From Rallus limicola (lineage: Eukaryota > Chordata > Aves > Gruiformes > Rallidae), in NCBI GenBank assembly GCA_022605955.1, contig JAKCOZ010000014.1:13832001-13896000 (forward strand): a DNA stretch of 64,000 bases, in the 5' to 3' direction. Below the pieces are notes generated by a model. That model did no database searches and was not told the DNA's origin. It worked only from the letters and a program-made list of their open reading frames with translations. Below are positions 1 through 12,285 of the stretch, one piece after another; position 1 is the first letter of the stretch; every line of letters starts with the position of its first letter. The position numbers and the translations under genes were made by a program.

Positions 1-1239
1 CCTTCCAGAGAGATGCTGTAAAGATTGAATTATGGAGCAGACTGGCAGCCCCGTCTCTTTTTCATTTTCTTTGTTTTGGTATGGGTGTTAGCAGCTGCTC
101 TTGTGGAAATATTTCCCTTTCTTTCTCCAATTGCAAAATCTTGATTTATTTTCTTTTTGTCTAAAATATATTTCTAAGTCTCTTTCTCTTCTGACCAGCT
201 GTAGGGATATTACTGGGAAATTTCTGAGTAGCAGCTCAGTGCCTTTCCAGTTGTATTCCACACAATGAAAACTCCTTTACCCCCAAATTGTGCTGCACTA
301 AATGGTAGTGATGCAGCTGGGTCAGACTCTTCTGGCTTTGGATGGGCTTGTTGGATTGCCCCAGAACTAAATTTCTAAACAGAGATGCTCCTCTCTATGC
401 TATAATAGACTCCACTAATGAAGGGCTTGGGTGAGATGCCTTCTCTGTGGCTTGAGGCAAATGCTGTATGAGAAGGAGAAGCAGGAGAAAATGAGGAAAA
501 GCTTGCTGCAACTAATGTTTTGCTGTGAGCATGTTTGCAGTATTAAAGCAAATTCATTTTTATAGCATTGTTAGTTTTAACTTTATCGCCTCCAATTCAA
601 TTCATAAACTTAGAATGTCTTATGTAAATGCAAAACTAAAAATGCCAGTAGTGGAGAATTGGCAAAATAGAGAGTTATCCGTATAATTTATTGAAAGAAT
701 GTAAACAAAGATGAATGAATAGACAGACTGCTCTCATGGGGACAAGGAGAAAGCAATGTCAAAAAATGTACACTGCGTGAAGCCATGAAAAGTTAATACG
801 GCATAATGCAACAAGGGCTGCAGAAATTGGGTGAAGCCAATTACTGCTTTTAGCCCAACATGTTTAATAACTTCAGCATTCTGCCCCTGTCCTCTGAACT
901 AATTCACTTGGGACAGTGCTGTCTTAAAGTGGCCACAAGATGTGACATTTCTCAAACAATTTCTCTGTGCTGTAATCAGTTAAAATGTTTGCATTAAGAT
1001 CCACGGAACTTGGAACTAATGTTTAAAAGATTTCACAAAACAGATTTACTAGGGGTTGTAACTAGAGCGGAGAGACCCTGATGCTTTACCCCTTGGGCAA
1101 GTTTGCATGCTTCATTTACGCTTGATGGATCTGTAGAAGTTGTGTCCACAAAAGCTATGGGGTGGAGGGGTTGGGCAGATTTTTTAGTAATTATTAATTC
1201 AGTACTTGGCATTTTCTCAGGTTGCTTTGAACATTTAGG
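1..1239. other. Unique non-coding DNA, no gene seen
   Basis: AT-rich single-copy-looking sequence with no repeat family I recognise and no open frame of note. A canonical forkhead-type word (gtaaacaaag) lies at 701-710, but a single hit of this length is expected by chance. A short frame that opens near 1103 simply runs into the CR1 tail downstream and is not a gene. Confidence 0.6.
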
Positions 1240-1500
1240 ACGAGAGGAAATGGCCTCAAAGTATGCCAGGGGAGGCTTAGACAGAATATTAGGAAAAAAA
1301 AATACTTAATGGAAGAGTGGTTAAGCATTGGAACAGGCTGCCCAGGGAAGTAGTAGAGTCACCATCCCCAGAGGTGTTAAAAAATATGTAGACGTGACAC
1401 TTTGGAACATGGTTTAGTGGGCATGGTGGTGATGGGTTGACAGTTGGACTTGATGAGTTTAGAGGTCTTTTCCAGCCTTAATAATGCTACTATTCTGTGT
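1240..1500 (+). mobile_element. CR1 LINE, 5'-truncated 3' end
   Basis: The sequence follows the 3' end of an avian CR1 non-LTR retrotransposon in sense orientation. An 'agaggaaatggcctcaa' block at about 1243 is followed by a degenerate 'ttaggaaaaa' stretch, 'ggaacaggctgcccaggga' near 1330, and the terminal 'ttggacttgatgag..agaggtcttttccagcctt' block ending in 'attctgtgt'. Only the last 260 bases are present. That is typical of CR1, which is usually severely 5'-truncated on insertion. The copy contains only the tail of ORF2 and 3' UTR and cannot encode a protein. It differs from the usual motif words at many positions, so it looks moderately old. No target-site duplication is visible, as expected for CR1. 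Confidence 0.9.
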
Positions 1501-4500
1501 TCCTTCCCCATGACTTACACAGAGCTGAAACAGCACTGAATCACTTTTCTCTGTCTCCAGTGCTGTTAGACCTAACACGACTGTAGTTCACAATGGAAGC
1601 CCATGCTTAGGACTGCGCAGGTGTAGGGCCAGTGCAGGGTGTTTAAAAAAAACACAAGTCCATGCTGTTTTAAGTGAATGAGGCTGAGCTTGTTAGGTCC
1701 CTTTCTAGCCACCAATAAGCCATTTGTGGGGTAGAAGTAGATTAGCTGCACAAATGTGGTGCTCCACTGTAACATCTGCCTCTTGCTTCTGTGAGGGTTC
1801 TGCCAAGTGATCCTGCTCTCTCCAGCTTTGTGTGTTGAGCATGGATTATGAACAGCAGGATGAGAGAGAAAGCTATGGCTTTTCTGTAAGTCTTTCAATG
1901 TGGAAATGTTGGTTAAACGCATTTCCCCCATTCTTTAATCCATCTCACATTTTTGCTGTAATTTTCATGCCTACCTACATAAGGTAGCATGGTAGGAAGG
2001 AATAAGTACTCATTGCTCAGGAAAATCATGAGAAGTGATGAAATTTGTCCTATAATTTTGGGGAAGAAAAAAAAAAAAGGCCAGCCTGCAGCTTCAGTTT
2101 CAGCTTGCATGCTTCATCCACTGGAGTGATAGAAAGACCATGTCCTTACTCACCTTTGGTTCCCTTTGTGTGTAACATTGGTATAGGCTGTAACCATACA
2201 GCCTTCTCCTGCGCTGATTTGAAAATGAAACTTGGAAACAGTCTACATAGGGCTAGATACACTCTTCAGGTTATGTGGGTTTAAAGTGTTTTGTTGGAAC
2301 GACTGAAGCGCTTAGTGGTTTGTAATGCTGGGGGCATTTATGGCTAAGTGCAGGAAATCTCCAATATTCATGAGAGGACAACAGCCCCATCATGGGACCG
2401 TGTAGCAGTGAAATGGTTTTTATTATGGCTATATAGCTCTCTTGAGATAAAGACCTGTTTACAGAATTTGTGACCGTTCCCTCAAGTGTGTGCGCAAGGA
2501 CGTTTTGTTTCTGCTGTTTCATTACAAGCACCTCTGTGAATCTTCAGTTTAGAGTATGTAAAGATTTTCACATCCATAAGCAAATAAACATTTCCGTGTT
2601 CAGTAAAATGGGCAGCAAGTCCTACTCTCTTATACAAGTGTGTTACAGCTCACTGCTGTAACTTTGCTAGGAAGCCTGAGGACAATTCCCACCATTTTCA
2701 ACATCATATGGTTCCATAGGTATTTTCCCTAAGAGAAAGTCCACTCTGAAAGGACATCTTTTACTACTAGATCCATAGATGTGGCGAGGTGTACAGAAAC
2801 AGGATGAATTGTAGCCAGTCAGAGGAAAACATACATCTGCATTCTAATGTTTTCAGCATATGCAGTGTATACAGCTCAGTACTTATACTTGGGTCACCAT
2901 AAAGCTATAACTTGGTGAATGTTGAACCTCACCCTTTAAAATGTGGAACCTACCTTTAAAGACATCCAAATGAGCAATGCAACACAAGAGCCATTGCCAT
3001 AACACAATAAAGCTTTCAGCAAAAATAGAAAAATCAACTCAGCCTCACAGCCAATTTTATTGAAGGATATTTGGAAAACAGTGCACATTTAAAAAATCGT
3101 AATGGGGTGGGGGGAGGAACTTGAATTTCAAAAGCAAGAGAAGATATATTTTTGAAGTGTCAGTGGAATCCTGCCAAGGACACACACTACACATCCGGGT
3201 TGACGTAGAAACTGCCTACTAGCAAAATTTTGGGAGGTAGAAGCAGAAAAATGGGCAAGAAGGACAGTGCAACTAAATGCTCATACATGCGTAGCGTTAC
3301 CTCCTGCTTCTCTGAAAACCAAAGAAAAATACTGGAGCCACTGGACTTGATATGCTTTATGCAGTTTTAGGTTTTTAATATGCACAGATGCAGTGGTGGG
3401 ATTCTTGCAAGATAGAGTGTTCTGTATTATTCCCAGCAGTTGCTTAGCATGGAAATTAAGAGCATCTACTTAGTCAGCAAACCTGCCACCGTAGTGCAAA
3501 ATGGAAATCTTGAGCCTTGTGTTTCTTCTGGCTGGAGAAATAACTCCTCCAGCAGCCTGAGTGAGTGCTGCTTGTACTGTCACTGTAATGCGGATGAACA
3601 TTGGAGGAGGTTGTGTTCCGTGTAGCGTGTTGCCATGATCATATAGAAAGGATAATGTGGTAAGTAGCAGATGACTGACGATTTAGCAATGAAAACCAAT
3701 AAATAAATAAAAAAGAAGATGCTGTATAGTTTATTGCAATTTTCTCAAACAAGAGAAGATAATTAATTTCTTTCAAGAAGGAACTCAAGAGCCTCCCTTA
3801 ATGCACAACCAAGGCCAAGCTCTTGAAAGCCCATGTATTGTATAATGTGGCTAACAAAGAAAAAGCTGTGCAACAAAGCAGGGGAGGGGCTCTTATTGAC
3901 TGAATGTGGACAGACTGTGATTGATAGTGTTGCCTTTTTTCCCCTTTGTGCGCTGTGCACAATAATTACTGTAGGCAGAACCTCATGTTTTAATATATTG
4001 TACAATAGCCTCTCTTTTGATTGAAATTCATGTTCATTTGATCTTGACAGCAATGCAAAGTTAGTTTTTTCCGGTAACATTTTTAATAATTAAACAAGCT
4101 ATTTAAAGCTTGGCATTTTCATTATATTTGCACCAGTGCTATCCATTATTCTGATGATCCAGTGATTCTTTATTAAAACAAAAAATATTGCATTCAAATA
4201 TTAAATGTCAGGCATAATTCATAAATGTAATGAAAGCAATATCTGGCTTGGAGATGCGGTCCCCTCATGCATCTCAGTGGCCAGAGATTGCAGCATCCCT
4301 TTGTGCTGGGCCACATGGGTGGCTATGGATGCACTCCTAAACTTGGTGTCTATTAACCCTGGTGTTCTTCTTCTGGTGAAGATTCTCTATTGCTTTGAAA
4401 ATATTATTTCTGTGGGTGGAAGATAATCAGTGATGCTGCATCACTGTGTTGCTGAATATGAAATATCTCAGTTGTGATAGTCTGGACCTGTTATTTTTGT

Positions 4501-6205
4501 AGAAAATCTCCATCTGGCTGGAAATCCATCCTGCTTTAGCTTGGGAAACATGACGCTGTCCTCTGTGGTACAGTCTCTATGAGTGACATCCTGACAGCTA
4601 GTGAATTAGCCTTAACGATGAGCCATGAACACTTACTTTTTACAAACATGCTGGTTTTGGCTGAGTTAGGCCAGTCAAAAAGAAATGCCCGACCTTGACT
4701 TCACTCTGAAGAAAGCCATAGTGGACAGAACCTCAGCTGGGAAGGGAGCGAGGGGTGACCTCATGGGAAGGTAATACATGCTTTGCCAGAGTTGGAGGTG
4801 TCATTACTCGCTTCAAATGTTGTTTCTTTACCAAGAGGAAGGAAGGGTTGGAATTAATGTGGTTTCAACCTATATGGAGTCACAAAAGACTGAAGTTGGA
4901 GCAGTGGCATCATCTGGCGTTATTTTCAAAGGGCGGCAGCTCCTGGACCATTTCCTTACTGCCCCAAAAATATTAAATCTCTTCAGAAATTATATAGAAC
5001 GGCAGCTGTCTAGAATTTTGGAAGGTAACTTGAAATGGAGCATAGGTTCTAATAGATACTTTAGGCCAAATGTATGTATAGATTTTTTAATTTATTCTTA
5101 AACCTAGAGCTTTTGTTCAGCAGCAATCTGCAGACCTCCTTTGCAGTCTGTTGACTACTGATGGCCAGATAGGTCCAGAGAGAAATCTGGGGACACTTGT
5201 GTCTATATGCTCCATCTGAGACATGGTTCTTCCTGGGGTTTTCCAGTTCTGCTCTGGTTTTACACTCAATTGTTCAAAGCACTGCTTTTGCAGTGGCAGC
5301 CTTCCCTTTAACAAACTGGATCTCTGTGCTTGTGGATCAGGCTGAGTGTGCCTCTTCAGAGTCACAGAAAAGCTGGAACACAGGAGTATTTCCAGAGGGG
5401 GTTTAAAAAGGGGACAAAGTTTTCTTCAGTACATGGTTCTTTTTGTTGCTTTTTATTATCGTTCCATTATTTCATTTAAAAGGGACCCCCAAAGTTTTGT
5501 TATGTTTTTGTTTAATAAGGGTAAAGCCATTAAGACAGTATTCTGGGGTATTATTTCAGTATCAATGTTGTTGAAGCGCATTTTTCAATTTAGTCTGACT
5601 TTGAAGCCATGGGAGCAACTTTGCATTTGAATCCAATCAAGAAACTCTTGATGTAATAAATGAAACACCAGGGAAAAATCAAGGGTAACAATTGTATTTT
5701 CCCCTTTTGACTTTGGATTTTTAATGGGAAGAATCATTTCTGAACATTTTGAGAAATATTAAGTCTTTCCAGGCGAGCGTGCTTTTGCTATTTGTTTTTT
5801 ATGTATTCTTGCCACATAACAGTGGGAGATTTTTAACATACAGCTGAGACTGAAATATAAGCTCCCCTAATGAGTAAGATATATTGTCAGTGTCAAGTCA
5901 AATACAATAAAAAATGAGTGAATAATATGTGTACAAAAATATACCATATGCCATTTCATGATTATTTTTATTATCATATTTATTCTTAAACTGATGCCAC
6001 AGGCAGGCAAGCGCTTTGTACCTTGTGTGGTTTTTCTTTGAAATCTCTGTGTGTATTTTTATTTAGCTGATGCTGATGTGCTTTCTGCTGAATAACGTAT
6101 AAATGTCTGTGTGTGTCTGTAGTGCTATGTACATACATATATGCCTCTGTTGTGACAGTCATATGTCAATATGATATTGCTTGGTGACAGCGAGTGTCTC
6201 CTTTT
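1501..6205. other. Unique non-coding DNA, no gene seen
   Basis: About 4.7 kb without a recognisable gene or high-copy repeat. It contains only short A-runs (around 2067 and 3704) and scattered short frames without domains or coding character. An AT-rich sub-block at roughly 3900-4200 is dense in homeodomain-type TAAT/ATTA words and free of known repeats. It could be a conserved non-coding element, but this cannot be judged from one sequence. Confidence 0.5.
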
Positions 6206-6223
6206 CCCCCCCCCCCCCCCCCC
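6206..6223. repeat. Poly-C homopolymer (18 C)
   Basis: An uninterrupted run of 18 cytosines (guanines on the minus strand) sits in a wider pyrimidine-rich stretch from about 6199 to 6247. Such runs are length-unstable. The G-rich strand can form G-quadruplex structures and the C-rich strand an i-motif. The exact length in any assembly is unreliable because homopolymers are error-prone in sequencing. Confidence 0.95.
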
Positions 6224-6276
6224 ACGGTCCTCATCCCTCTTCCCCCCTCACATACTGAGGTTGAACTTCAGTCTGT

Positions 6277-6390
6277 AACTGAGGCACAGGCCACAGGCCC
6301 AGTATCTTACTGGTTGGCTATGCCAGGCTCTGAACTTGCTTAGTCACTGCAGACACCTCATGCCCATGTGCTAAGAACCATGAATTAGAA
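6277..6390 (-). repeat. Possible MIR-like (CORE-SINE) remnant
   Basis: On the plus strand an 'aactgaggcacag' word is followed by a 'gccaggctctgaactt' word and then 'cccatgtgctaagaacca'. This order matches the reverse complement of the tRNA-derived MIR family: 'aactgaggcacag', then 'agccaggattcgaac', then 'cccatgctcttaacca'. Intervening bases are heavily diverged. MIR-type SINEs are ancient and rare but present in birds. The assignment rests on remembered consensus words, not on an alignment. Confidence 0.4.
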
Positions 6391-7997
6391 AAAGCAACAT
6401 CTGAGTCCTTGGTTTTATTGGCAAAGTTCTTATTGTCATTGATGGGAACTGTATCGTGTGCTTAAAAATGGAATAATTTCTGATTTTGGCCTAGTTTTGT
6501 AACTTCATTAAAATTTCTGCTGCTCAGAATCTCATTTCAGTCACTAGCAGCTTTTAGCCTGACTTTTTCTTCAGCTAAAATGTACTGGTCTTTGCTGGTT
6601 GAGCAGGGCTGTGATTCATTATCTCTTTTTCCCACCTACTTCTTCCCTCCACTCTTCTACCCTTCCCACATATGATTCTTCTAGTCTTTATTTTATCCCC
6701 TCATTGTGTTTACTTTCTTTCCAGAATGGTTATGTGCTTTCTTGGGTGTTTTACCCCTTCAGAAAGTTAACTGAGGAGCCTTATTTGAGTGCCCAAGGCA
6801 AGATGCTTCAGTTTGGAAAAGTTACCTTGTTCTTAGGAGAGGACTTCTGTACAGGCATTGCTAACAGGGTACCCTAAACTTGTAGTCACTTTAACAGCAC
6901 TTTTTCAATGTAGTAAGTTTTGAATTAAGTTCATTAAAATACAACATCTATAATAATTTCAAGTGATTTTTTTTTTAATGCTTCCTATATTTACAACTAT
7001 TGTGGTAGATTCAGATGGGAAAATCTTCCACCCAGTGAGAATTTTAAGGTTCACGAATGGATGGGAATCTGACTTGAGGGAGGGGAATGCGGATTTAACC
7101 AGGTATTTTTTAAATGCTTTAAAATTACTATTGAGTGGGGTGAGACTACTTTTGGTTTTTTTTGAATCTGGGTCTATGTTATGTGCACATAGAAAACTTA
7201 AAATTATTTCCTCTCTGTGAGTATTTGCTCTTTGAAACCTACAAAATGAGTCCTGAGTTGAACCAATGATTAGAGCACAGTGGGTCTGGTTCGCTGTCCT
7301 AGGGTTAAATCATAATCAAGTCATATTTTATTTTTTACTTCTTCATGGCTGTATTATCAGCCAAAGGTTTCTTTTAAAGTGAAGGGATGCCTCTAATGAG
7401 CCTGGATCCAAATGAATTTCTATTTTCTACCTCAGTTAAAGTGACACACTTAGGATAATATTCAGTGTATGTAACTAAACCTAAACCTCAGGACATCTCA
7501 GAAAATTCTGTAATGTGGACTTGAATAAAGCAGTAAAAAGTCATATGATGTGCATCCTCCTTCTACGTATAAATAAATGATGGGTCCTGTTACCAGGCTG
7601 TGAGGCTTCATTGTGCTGCAGTGATGGACTTTTCCTGGCCAGGGGGTAAAATAAAAAGGATACAGCTATAGGAAAAAAAATGATGGGAACATGTCTGAAT
7701 TATGTATGGAGGTTTCTAAGAGTTCTGCACTGTCCTGGGTTAGTGTAGCTGTTCCTTCCCTTCTTGTGGAAATGATGATTCATACAAGGGCTGCAATTTG
7801 AGAAACAAAATAACTTAAAGGATATTAATGGAATATTTGTAACAGTTGTGCAGTATGGGAGGAAGGGTACAGGACTGAAACAACTAGCAAAATTATTAAA
7901 TACAAGTATAAAAATATGCAATGATCTGCCACTTTTACAGCATTCCCAGGGATTCTGCTAGAGTGACTTGCTAGGAGAGATCAGCTTTTAGGAATTT
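6391..7997. other. Unique non-coding DNA, no gene seen
   Basis: There is no recognisable repeat or gene. A pyrimidine tract ending in 'ctttccag' at about 6724, followed by an open frame to 6877, resembles a splice acceptor. The encoded peptide shows no known family and there is no convincing donor, so no exon is called. Confidence 0.5.
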
Positions 7998-8060
7998 AGG
8001 GCCTGATTCTGCAAGTGTTATGTTGCTGGCATAATCCCACTGGCTATGCTGGCATCACTT
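7998..8060 (+). repeat. Fragment of an old sauropsid interspersed repeat
   Basis: 'agggcctgattctgcaa' followed by 'ataatcccactgg' matches the terminal and inner words of an ancient, partly palindromic repeat that I recall from turtle, crocodile and bird DNA ('gggcctgatcctgcaa', then 'agtcccattgaagtcaatggga'). Related scraps occur at 54040-54111 and, more weakly, at 19146-19180. I do not name the family. Confidence 0.4.
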
Positions 8061-8167
8061 TGTGGAAATCTTTGCAACACCTGGTGCTTAGTATGCCAAT
8101 TCTGAAATGTTAAAGTAATATTAAAAAATGACTGGAAATGTTATTTAGAGTGCATTCATGTGCATAT

Positions 8168-8190
8168 GCGTGTGTGTGTATATATATATG
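8168..8190. repeat. (TG)n/(TA)n microsatellite
   Basis: A short compound dinucleotide repeat: about five TG units run directly into about six TA units. It is likely polymorphic and has no gene context. Confidence 0.85.
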
Positions 8191-10861
8191 AAATAAGAGA
8201 CATAACAAGCAAGAATTATTTTTAATCCTAGGGGAGCAAGTATTTGCTCCACCAGCTCCCTCTATTGCTTTTTGGATTGATCACAAAAATCTAGCCGTGT
8301 GCATCTGCAGCTGTACAAAAATGTTTGTGTGGTGCAGAACTTGTGCCCACCATGGCACGCTGTCTGCTTGCTTCCTCGCTTCCTTGCTCAGCACTTTGCT
8401 CATCTTCACGTTGAGGCAAATGGTTCCAGCTCCCAAGAGATGAGACTGAATCAAAACTCCTAGAAACTGTAAAGCATCAGCTTTTCTGTTCTTCTTTCTT
8501 ACCATATGGATTTCAAAACTTCAGGTTCATGATTTTATGTGATTCTTTGCTATGTTGAGGACTAGAAGCATAAACCTGCTTATGTGGTGGTTATGTCAAA
8601 AGTTCTGAGACTTGCTGGAGTTAAAAAAACCAAACCAACCAAACTAAAAATCCCCAACCCACCATAGACTCACAAGTTCATAATATTAGAAAAGAACCAG
8701 TTGGAACACAGAATGCTCTTTCTGTAAAAATGCTAACACCCAAACCATTTCATTCCAAACTGGAAATGCCTTGGGCTTTTGGGTCGTGTCAAATGTGACG
8801 CTGCAGTTTTGTTTAAGTATTTAGTATGGTTTCTGCTTGATCTTTTTCTGAATAGACTTTTGGAGAATGAGAGTGTTTTTGCAGAAAATCTTGGTCTTTT
8901 TATTTCTGGAAAATAGATTTCTCAACAGGAGAAAAGTTCAATAAGTTTATGTAGAAATAAAATTAATCAGCTCTAGTGCTAGGACTTTGAGGGGGTTTGG
9001 TCAGCCAGCTGGTTGACAACTCTCAAGAAGGCAAAGCTTTGTGAATTTATTTTAGCAAATAAATGAGATTCACTAGCTTAAAAAAACCTACCCATCTAAC
9101 TGGGGGAGTCCAAAAATGTCAACTTCAAAGAATAACATACCTATAGTGAGATTTTTAAGGATAAAGGATGTGTTAGAATGCAACCTGCTGTTGCAATATG
9201 TTACATATGATATCAGCGATAATGAAATTTCACTATGCACTTCTTGTGATGTAGAGGATAAACTGTCCTTTATATCACATATGAGGTTTGTGCATACTTC
9301 TGACCTTTTAAATCTTGCTAATCAATTCTCATCCATCAGGGTCTCCACAAATTGCTGTATGACTTGCTGGAGAGGGAAAATTCTCCTCTCATTATACACA
9401 GTACAAAAGGTTTGTCTCCCCCTGAAGCATAAAAGGTACTGCTGGAGGCAGGTTGCTGAACTAGATGTACAAGTGGACTTGATGTGTTTTGGCACGTCCT
9501 ATAACGCCACCATGAAGACACCAAGAGACTCATCGCTGGGTTTGAGTGTCAGGTTAGGCCACAACAACGAGTGGTACCTTATTTGACAATGCTGCAACTA
9601 TTGCTGTCAGAGTGGTACTGTGCTGGGAAAATTTGTGGAAGTCAGGGGAGCTATACCAGTAAAAAGCTAGAAAAAGCCAACAGTGAATTATATCCATTGA
9701 AGAGCATTTTATTTGGCAGAGGATGAATGCCTGTCTCTAAGTGCAGGATACCTCTTGGCACCCCTGGGAGTGGTGGAAATCCAGGAACTGCAATAATTTG
9801 GCTGTGGGAATCTGACTCTGCAAAGTGTTGTATGTTCTTGTAGGGTAAAGGGTACCTGTGTAATAGTAATGGGATGTGATATTAAGAGAAATTCAGGATC
9901 TTACAGGACTCTGCTTTTAATATAATGCCCAGTGTGTGATACTCAGAGCTTTTACTGCAGTGGCCTGTGTTGCTCTTGCATAACGTGCTTCATTTGGGAT
10001 GGAAAAGAAAAAAAAAAGCCCTCATCCTTAAACCAAAATAACCCCGTAATCTTACCAGTTCCTAGTGCATAATCAATCTGAATCCAAGTAAAAAGCAGCT
10101 TTTTCCCCAAGAAGAATTCCTAGATGTTCGTTCACAATTTTTGCAGATGTTTATTTGAGTGCAAGCAACACAGTGTAATGAACCAAATACGTTGGAAGTG
10201 TCAGAATGCCCAATTATACAACTCACTGCCTGTCTATGAGGCTGAACAATGGAAACTCCTAGGCATGCTTTACTCATTTAACTTTGTTTAAACTATTCTT
10301 GGCATCCAAGTTGCACTAATGTGATAACTTCTGTGTGGCAATTAACAAACTGTAGCAATCGAAGATATTCATACAGCGTGCTGAAGGGAGGGTTGCAGGG
10401 TGGACAATTAGCTGTTTGGCTAATTTCCTGGCAGACCTGAAAGGAGAGAGGAGAAGATTCTATTCTGGTTTTCTTCTCTTAGATCTGAAAAGGAAAAAAG
10501 AAAAAAATTCCAATAAAATATGAATAGGAGTTTCTGTTGCTTTTCCCAAAAGGACCCCAAGCCAGTTTATTCCTTTGGCAGTTGATTCCTTTAGCTACTG
10601 TTGTAATTTTGTCTCCTTAGTTGCTCTCAAGTTCTGTGTCATAAAAAGAGGCAGGTGTCCCCATTGTCAGGAAAGAGGTTGGAAGTGAACAGGGGAGAGG
10701 TGAGAATCAACTAGAAAAAGGCAAAAAATCTCATTGTATTTAGGAGAATAGCTAAAGTAATAACTGCAGCTGGACCATCAGGGGAATGAGGAACCTGAAA
10801 GTGAAAGAACCAGTCCTGAGCTGCACACTAAGGATTTTTTTTAAGAATAAACTTGATCTTA
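8191..10861. other. Unique non-coding DNA, no gene seen
   Basis: It holds the longest plus-strand open frame of the first half (9116-9586, 156 codons). That frame shows no domain, signal peptide, biased composition or splice context, so I regard it as a chance frame. An A/C-rich low-complexity patch lies at 8619-8660. The block at about 10290-10460 is repeat-free and might be regulatory, on no firmer basis than appearance. Confidence 0.5.
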
Positions 10862-12285
10862 GAGAATCATAGAGTGGTTTGGATTGGAAGGGGCCTTAAA
10901 GATTACCTAGTTCCAACCCTCTGACCTTGAGCGCTTCCAGGGATGGGGCATCCACAGCTTCTCTGGGCAACCTGTGCCAGTGTCTCACTACCCACATAGT
11001 GAAGAATTTCTTCCTGATATCTAATCTAAATCTACCCTCTTTCAGTTTAAAGCCATTACCCCTTGTCCTATCATTCCATCCCTTTATACCTCTCCAGCTT
11101 TGGTGAAGGTCCCTTTAGCTACTGGAAGGCTGTTATAAGGCTTCCTCTGAGCCTCCTCCAGGCTGAACAAGCCCAACTCTCTCAGCTGATCTGTATAGGA
11201 GAGAGGTGCTCCAGCTCCCTGATCAACTTTGTTGCTCTCCTCTGTATTTACTCCAGGTGGGGTCTCACTAGAGCAGAGTAGAGGGGCAAAATCACCTCCC
11301 CTGACCTGCTGGTCATGCTGCTTTTGAAGCAGCCCAGGATATGTTTGGCTTTCTGGGCTACAAGTGCACATTGCTGGGTCGTGTTGAGCTTCCTGTCCAC
11401 CTCTGGCAGAGCTCCATGTACTCTGGCTGATCATTGACATAGAGGGAGACACCCCCTTCTTGTCTCTACCTCCTCTTCTTTATTCCCCATGATACCTGCG
11501 TTTGCATTGAGGCATTTCAGTTGGGCCCTGGATGAAGCTGACTTACTGGACTGGCTGGAATTTCTTTGTGCCACACTTCAGATGCTCTCTTGCTGACCTG
11601 TGTGATCTTTCTCTTCGCTCTGGACAGCTATTACTGGAACTAGCATCAAACTGGCAGGAGGGGAAGGGACTGAGGTTCCCCTACTCCAGAAACTTTAGTT
11701 CAAAGCCCTCTTCACCAGCTTGGCTGGCCTATGACTAAAGATGCTCCTACCCTTCTGTCAGATGAACCCAGTAGACCAGTTTCTCAAAGCCAGTTTCATG
11801 GTCTGAGAAGCCAAACCCCTGGCAGTGGCACCAGTCCTGTAACCATTTGTTGATTCACTGGGTTCAACTGGCCTTTTCAAACCCCTTCCCTTTGACAGTG
11901 AGGATTGGTGAAAAAATCTACCTACTCTCTCGTGCCCCTTAACAATTACCCCGTGCCAGGGCTCTGTAATCTTCCTTGATGCTCCTCAGACTGTTCCTGG
12001 CTGTATTGCTGGTGCTCATGTGAAACAACTGAAGCAGATAATAGTCAGTGGACTTAAGAGGCTTGGGATTTTCTCAGTGACATCCCTTACCCAAACCCCT
12101 GGTAAGCAGCACACCTGTATAGAGTGTGTCAGGTTGGCAAAGGGCTGCCTCTGTACCTCTTAAGAAGACGGCTGGGATCACCCATCACCTTTTCTTAGTC
12201 GCGCTGGCTGTTACACAGGGAGCAGATCGGGCTGCTTTACTTGGACCCACCATCTCCAGCGCATGTTCAGAAGGCAGCCAGGCAG
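10862..12285 (-). mobile_element. CR1-type LINE with ORF1 and internally deleted ORF2 remnants
   Basis: Read on the minus strand, this is the most complete retroelement in the window. 12280-11695 is a decayed ORF1 with the order of an SGNH/GDSL-type esterase: a degenerate catalytic block reading VMGDPS where GDS is usual, then CCLPGVWVRDV, a TDYY-like block, and a stop at 11695-11697. ORF2 then starts (MGNKEEEVE, ATG at 11490-11488). A short endonuclease piece follows at 11452-11405 (VSLYVNDQPEYMELC), then a jump to the C-terminal end of reverse transcriptase (QQCALVAQKAKHILGC; GEVILPLYSALVRP) from about 11402. After it come the CR1 3' UTR words and the terminal block at 10862 (agaatcatagagtgg on the plus strand). 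Most of the endonuclease and nearly all of the RT domain are missing, and ORF1 has stops and frameshifts. The element is dead. The family logic is established for CR1; the alignment is from memory. Confidence 0.85.
11695..12280 (-). pseudogene. CR1 ORF1 remnant (SGNH/GDSL-type esterase)
   Basis: The minus-strand translation in shifting frames gives, in order, a GD-containing block I (VMGDPS), the CCLPGVWVRDV block, a TDYY-like strand, an SIKEDYRALA-like helix, and a C-terminal region ending in a stop. ORF1 of CR1 elements in birds and reptiles encodes an esterase domain of this layout, thought to act with the nucleic-acid-binding part of ORF1p during retrotransposition. Here the catalytic GDS reads GDP-S, and there are several stops and frame changes, so no product is expected. 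The N-terminal zinc-finger part is absent or unrecognisable beyond 12285. Confidence 0.7.

Noticed and set aside
1103..1309. Short frame with 'GREEMASKYARGGLDRILG'
   Set aside because: The C-terminal half is the CR1 3' region translated; not a gene.
9430..9490. CR1-like 'ggcaggttgctgaactagatg'
   Set aside because: The neighbouring terminal words (aggtcccttccaac) are absent; chance similarity.
9116..9586. 156-codon plus-strand open frame
   Set aside because: No domain, no coding-like composition and no splice or promoter context. A frame this long is expected by chance in 64 kb of six-frame translation.
11084..11452. 122-codon minus-strand frame
   Set aside because: It is a patchwork of CR1 endonuclease and reverse-transcriptase scraps read partly out of frame, covered by the CR1 annotation.
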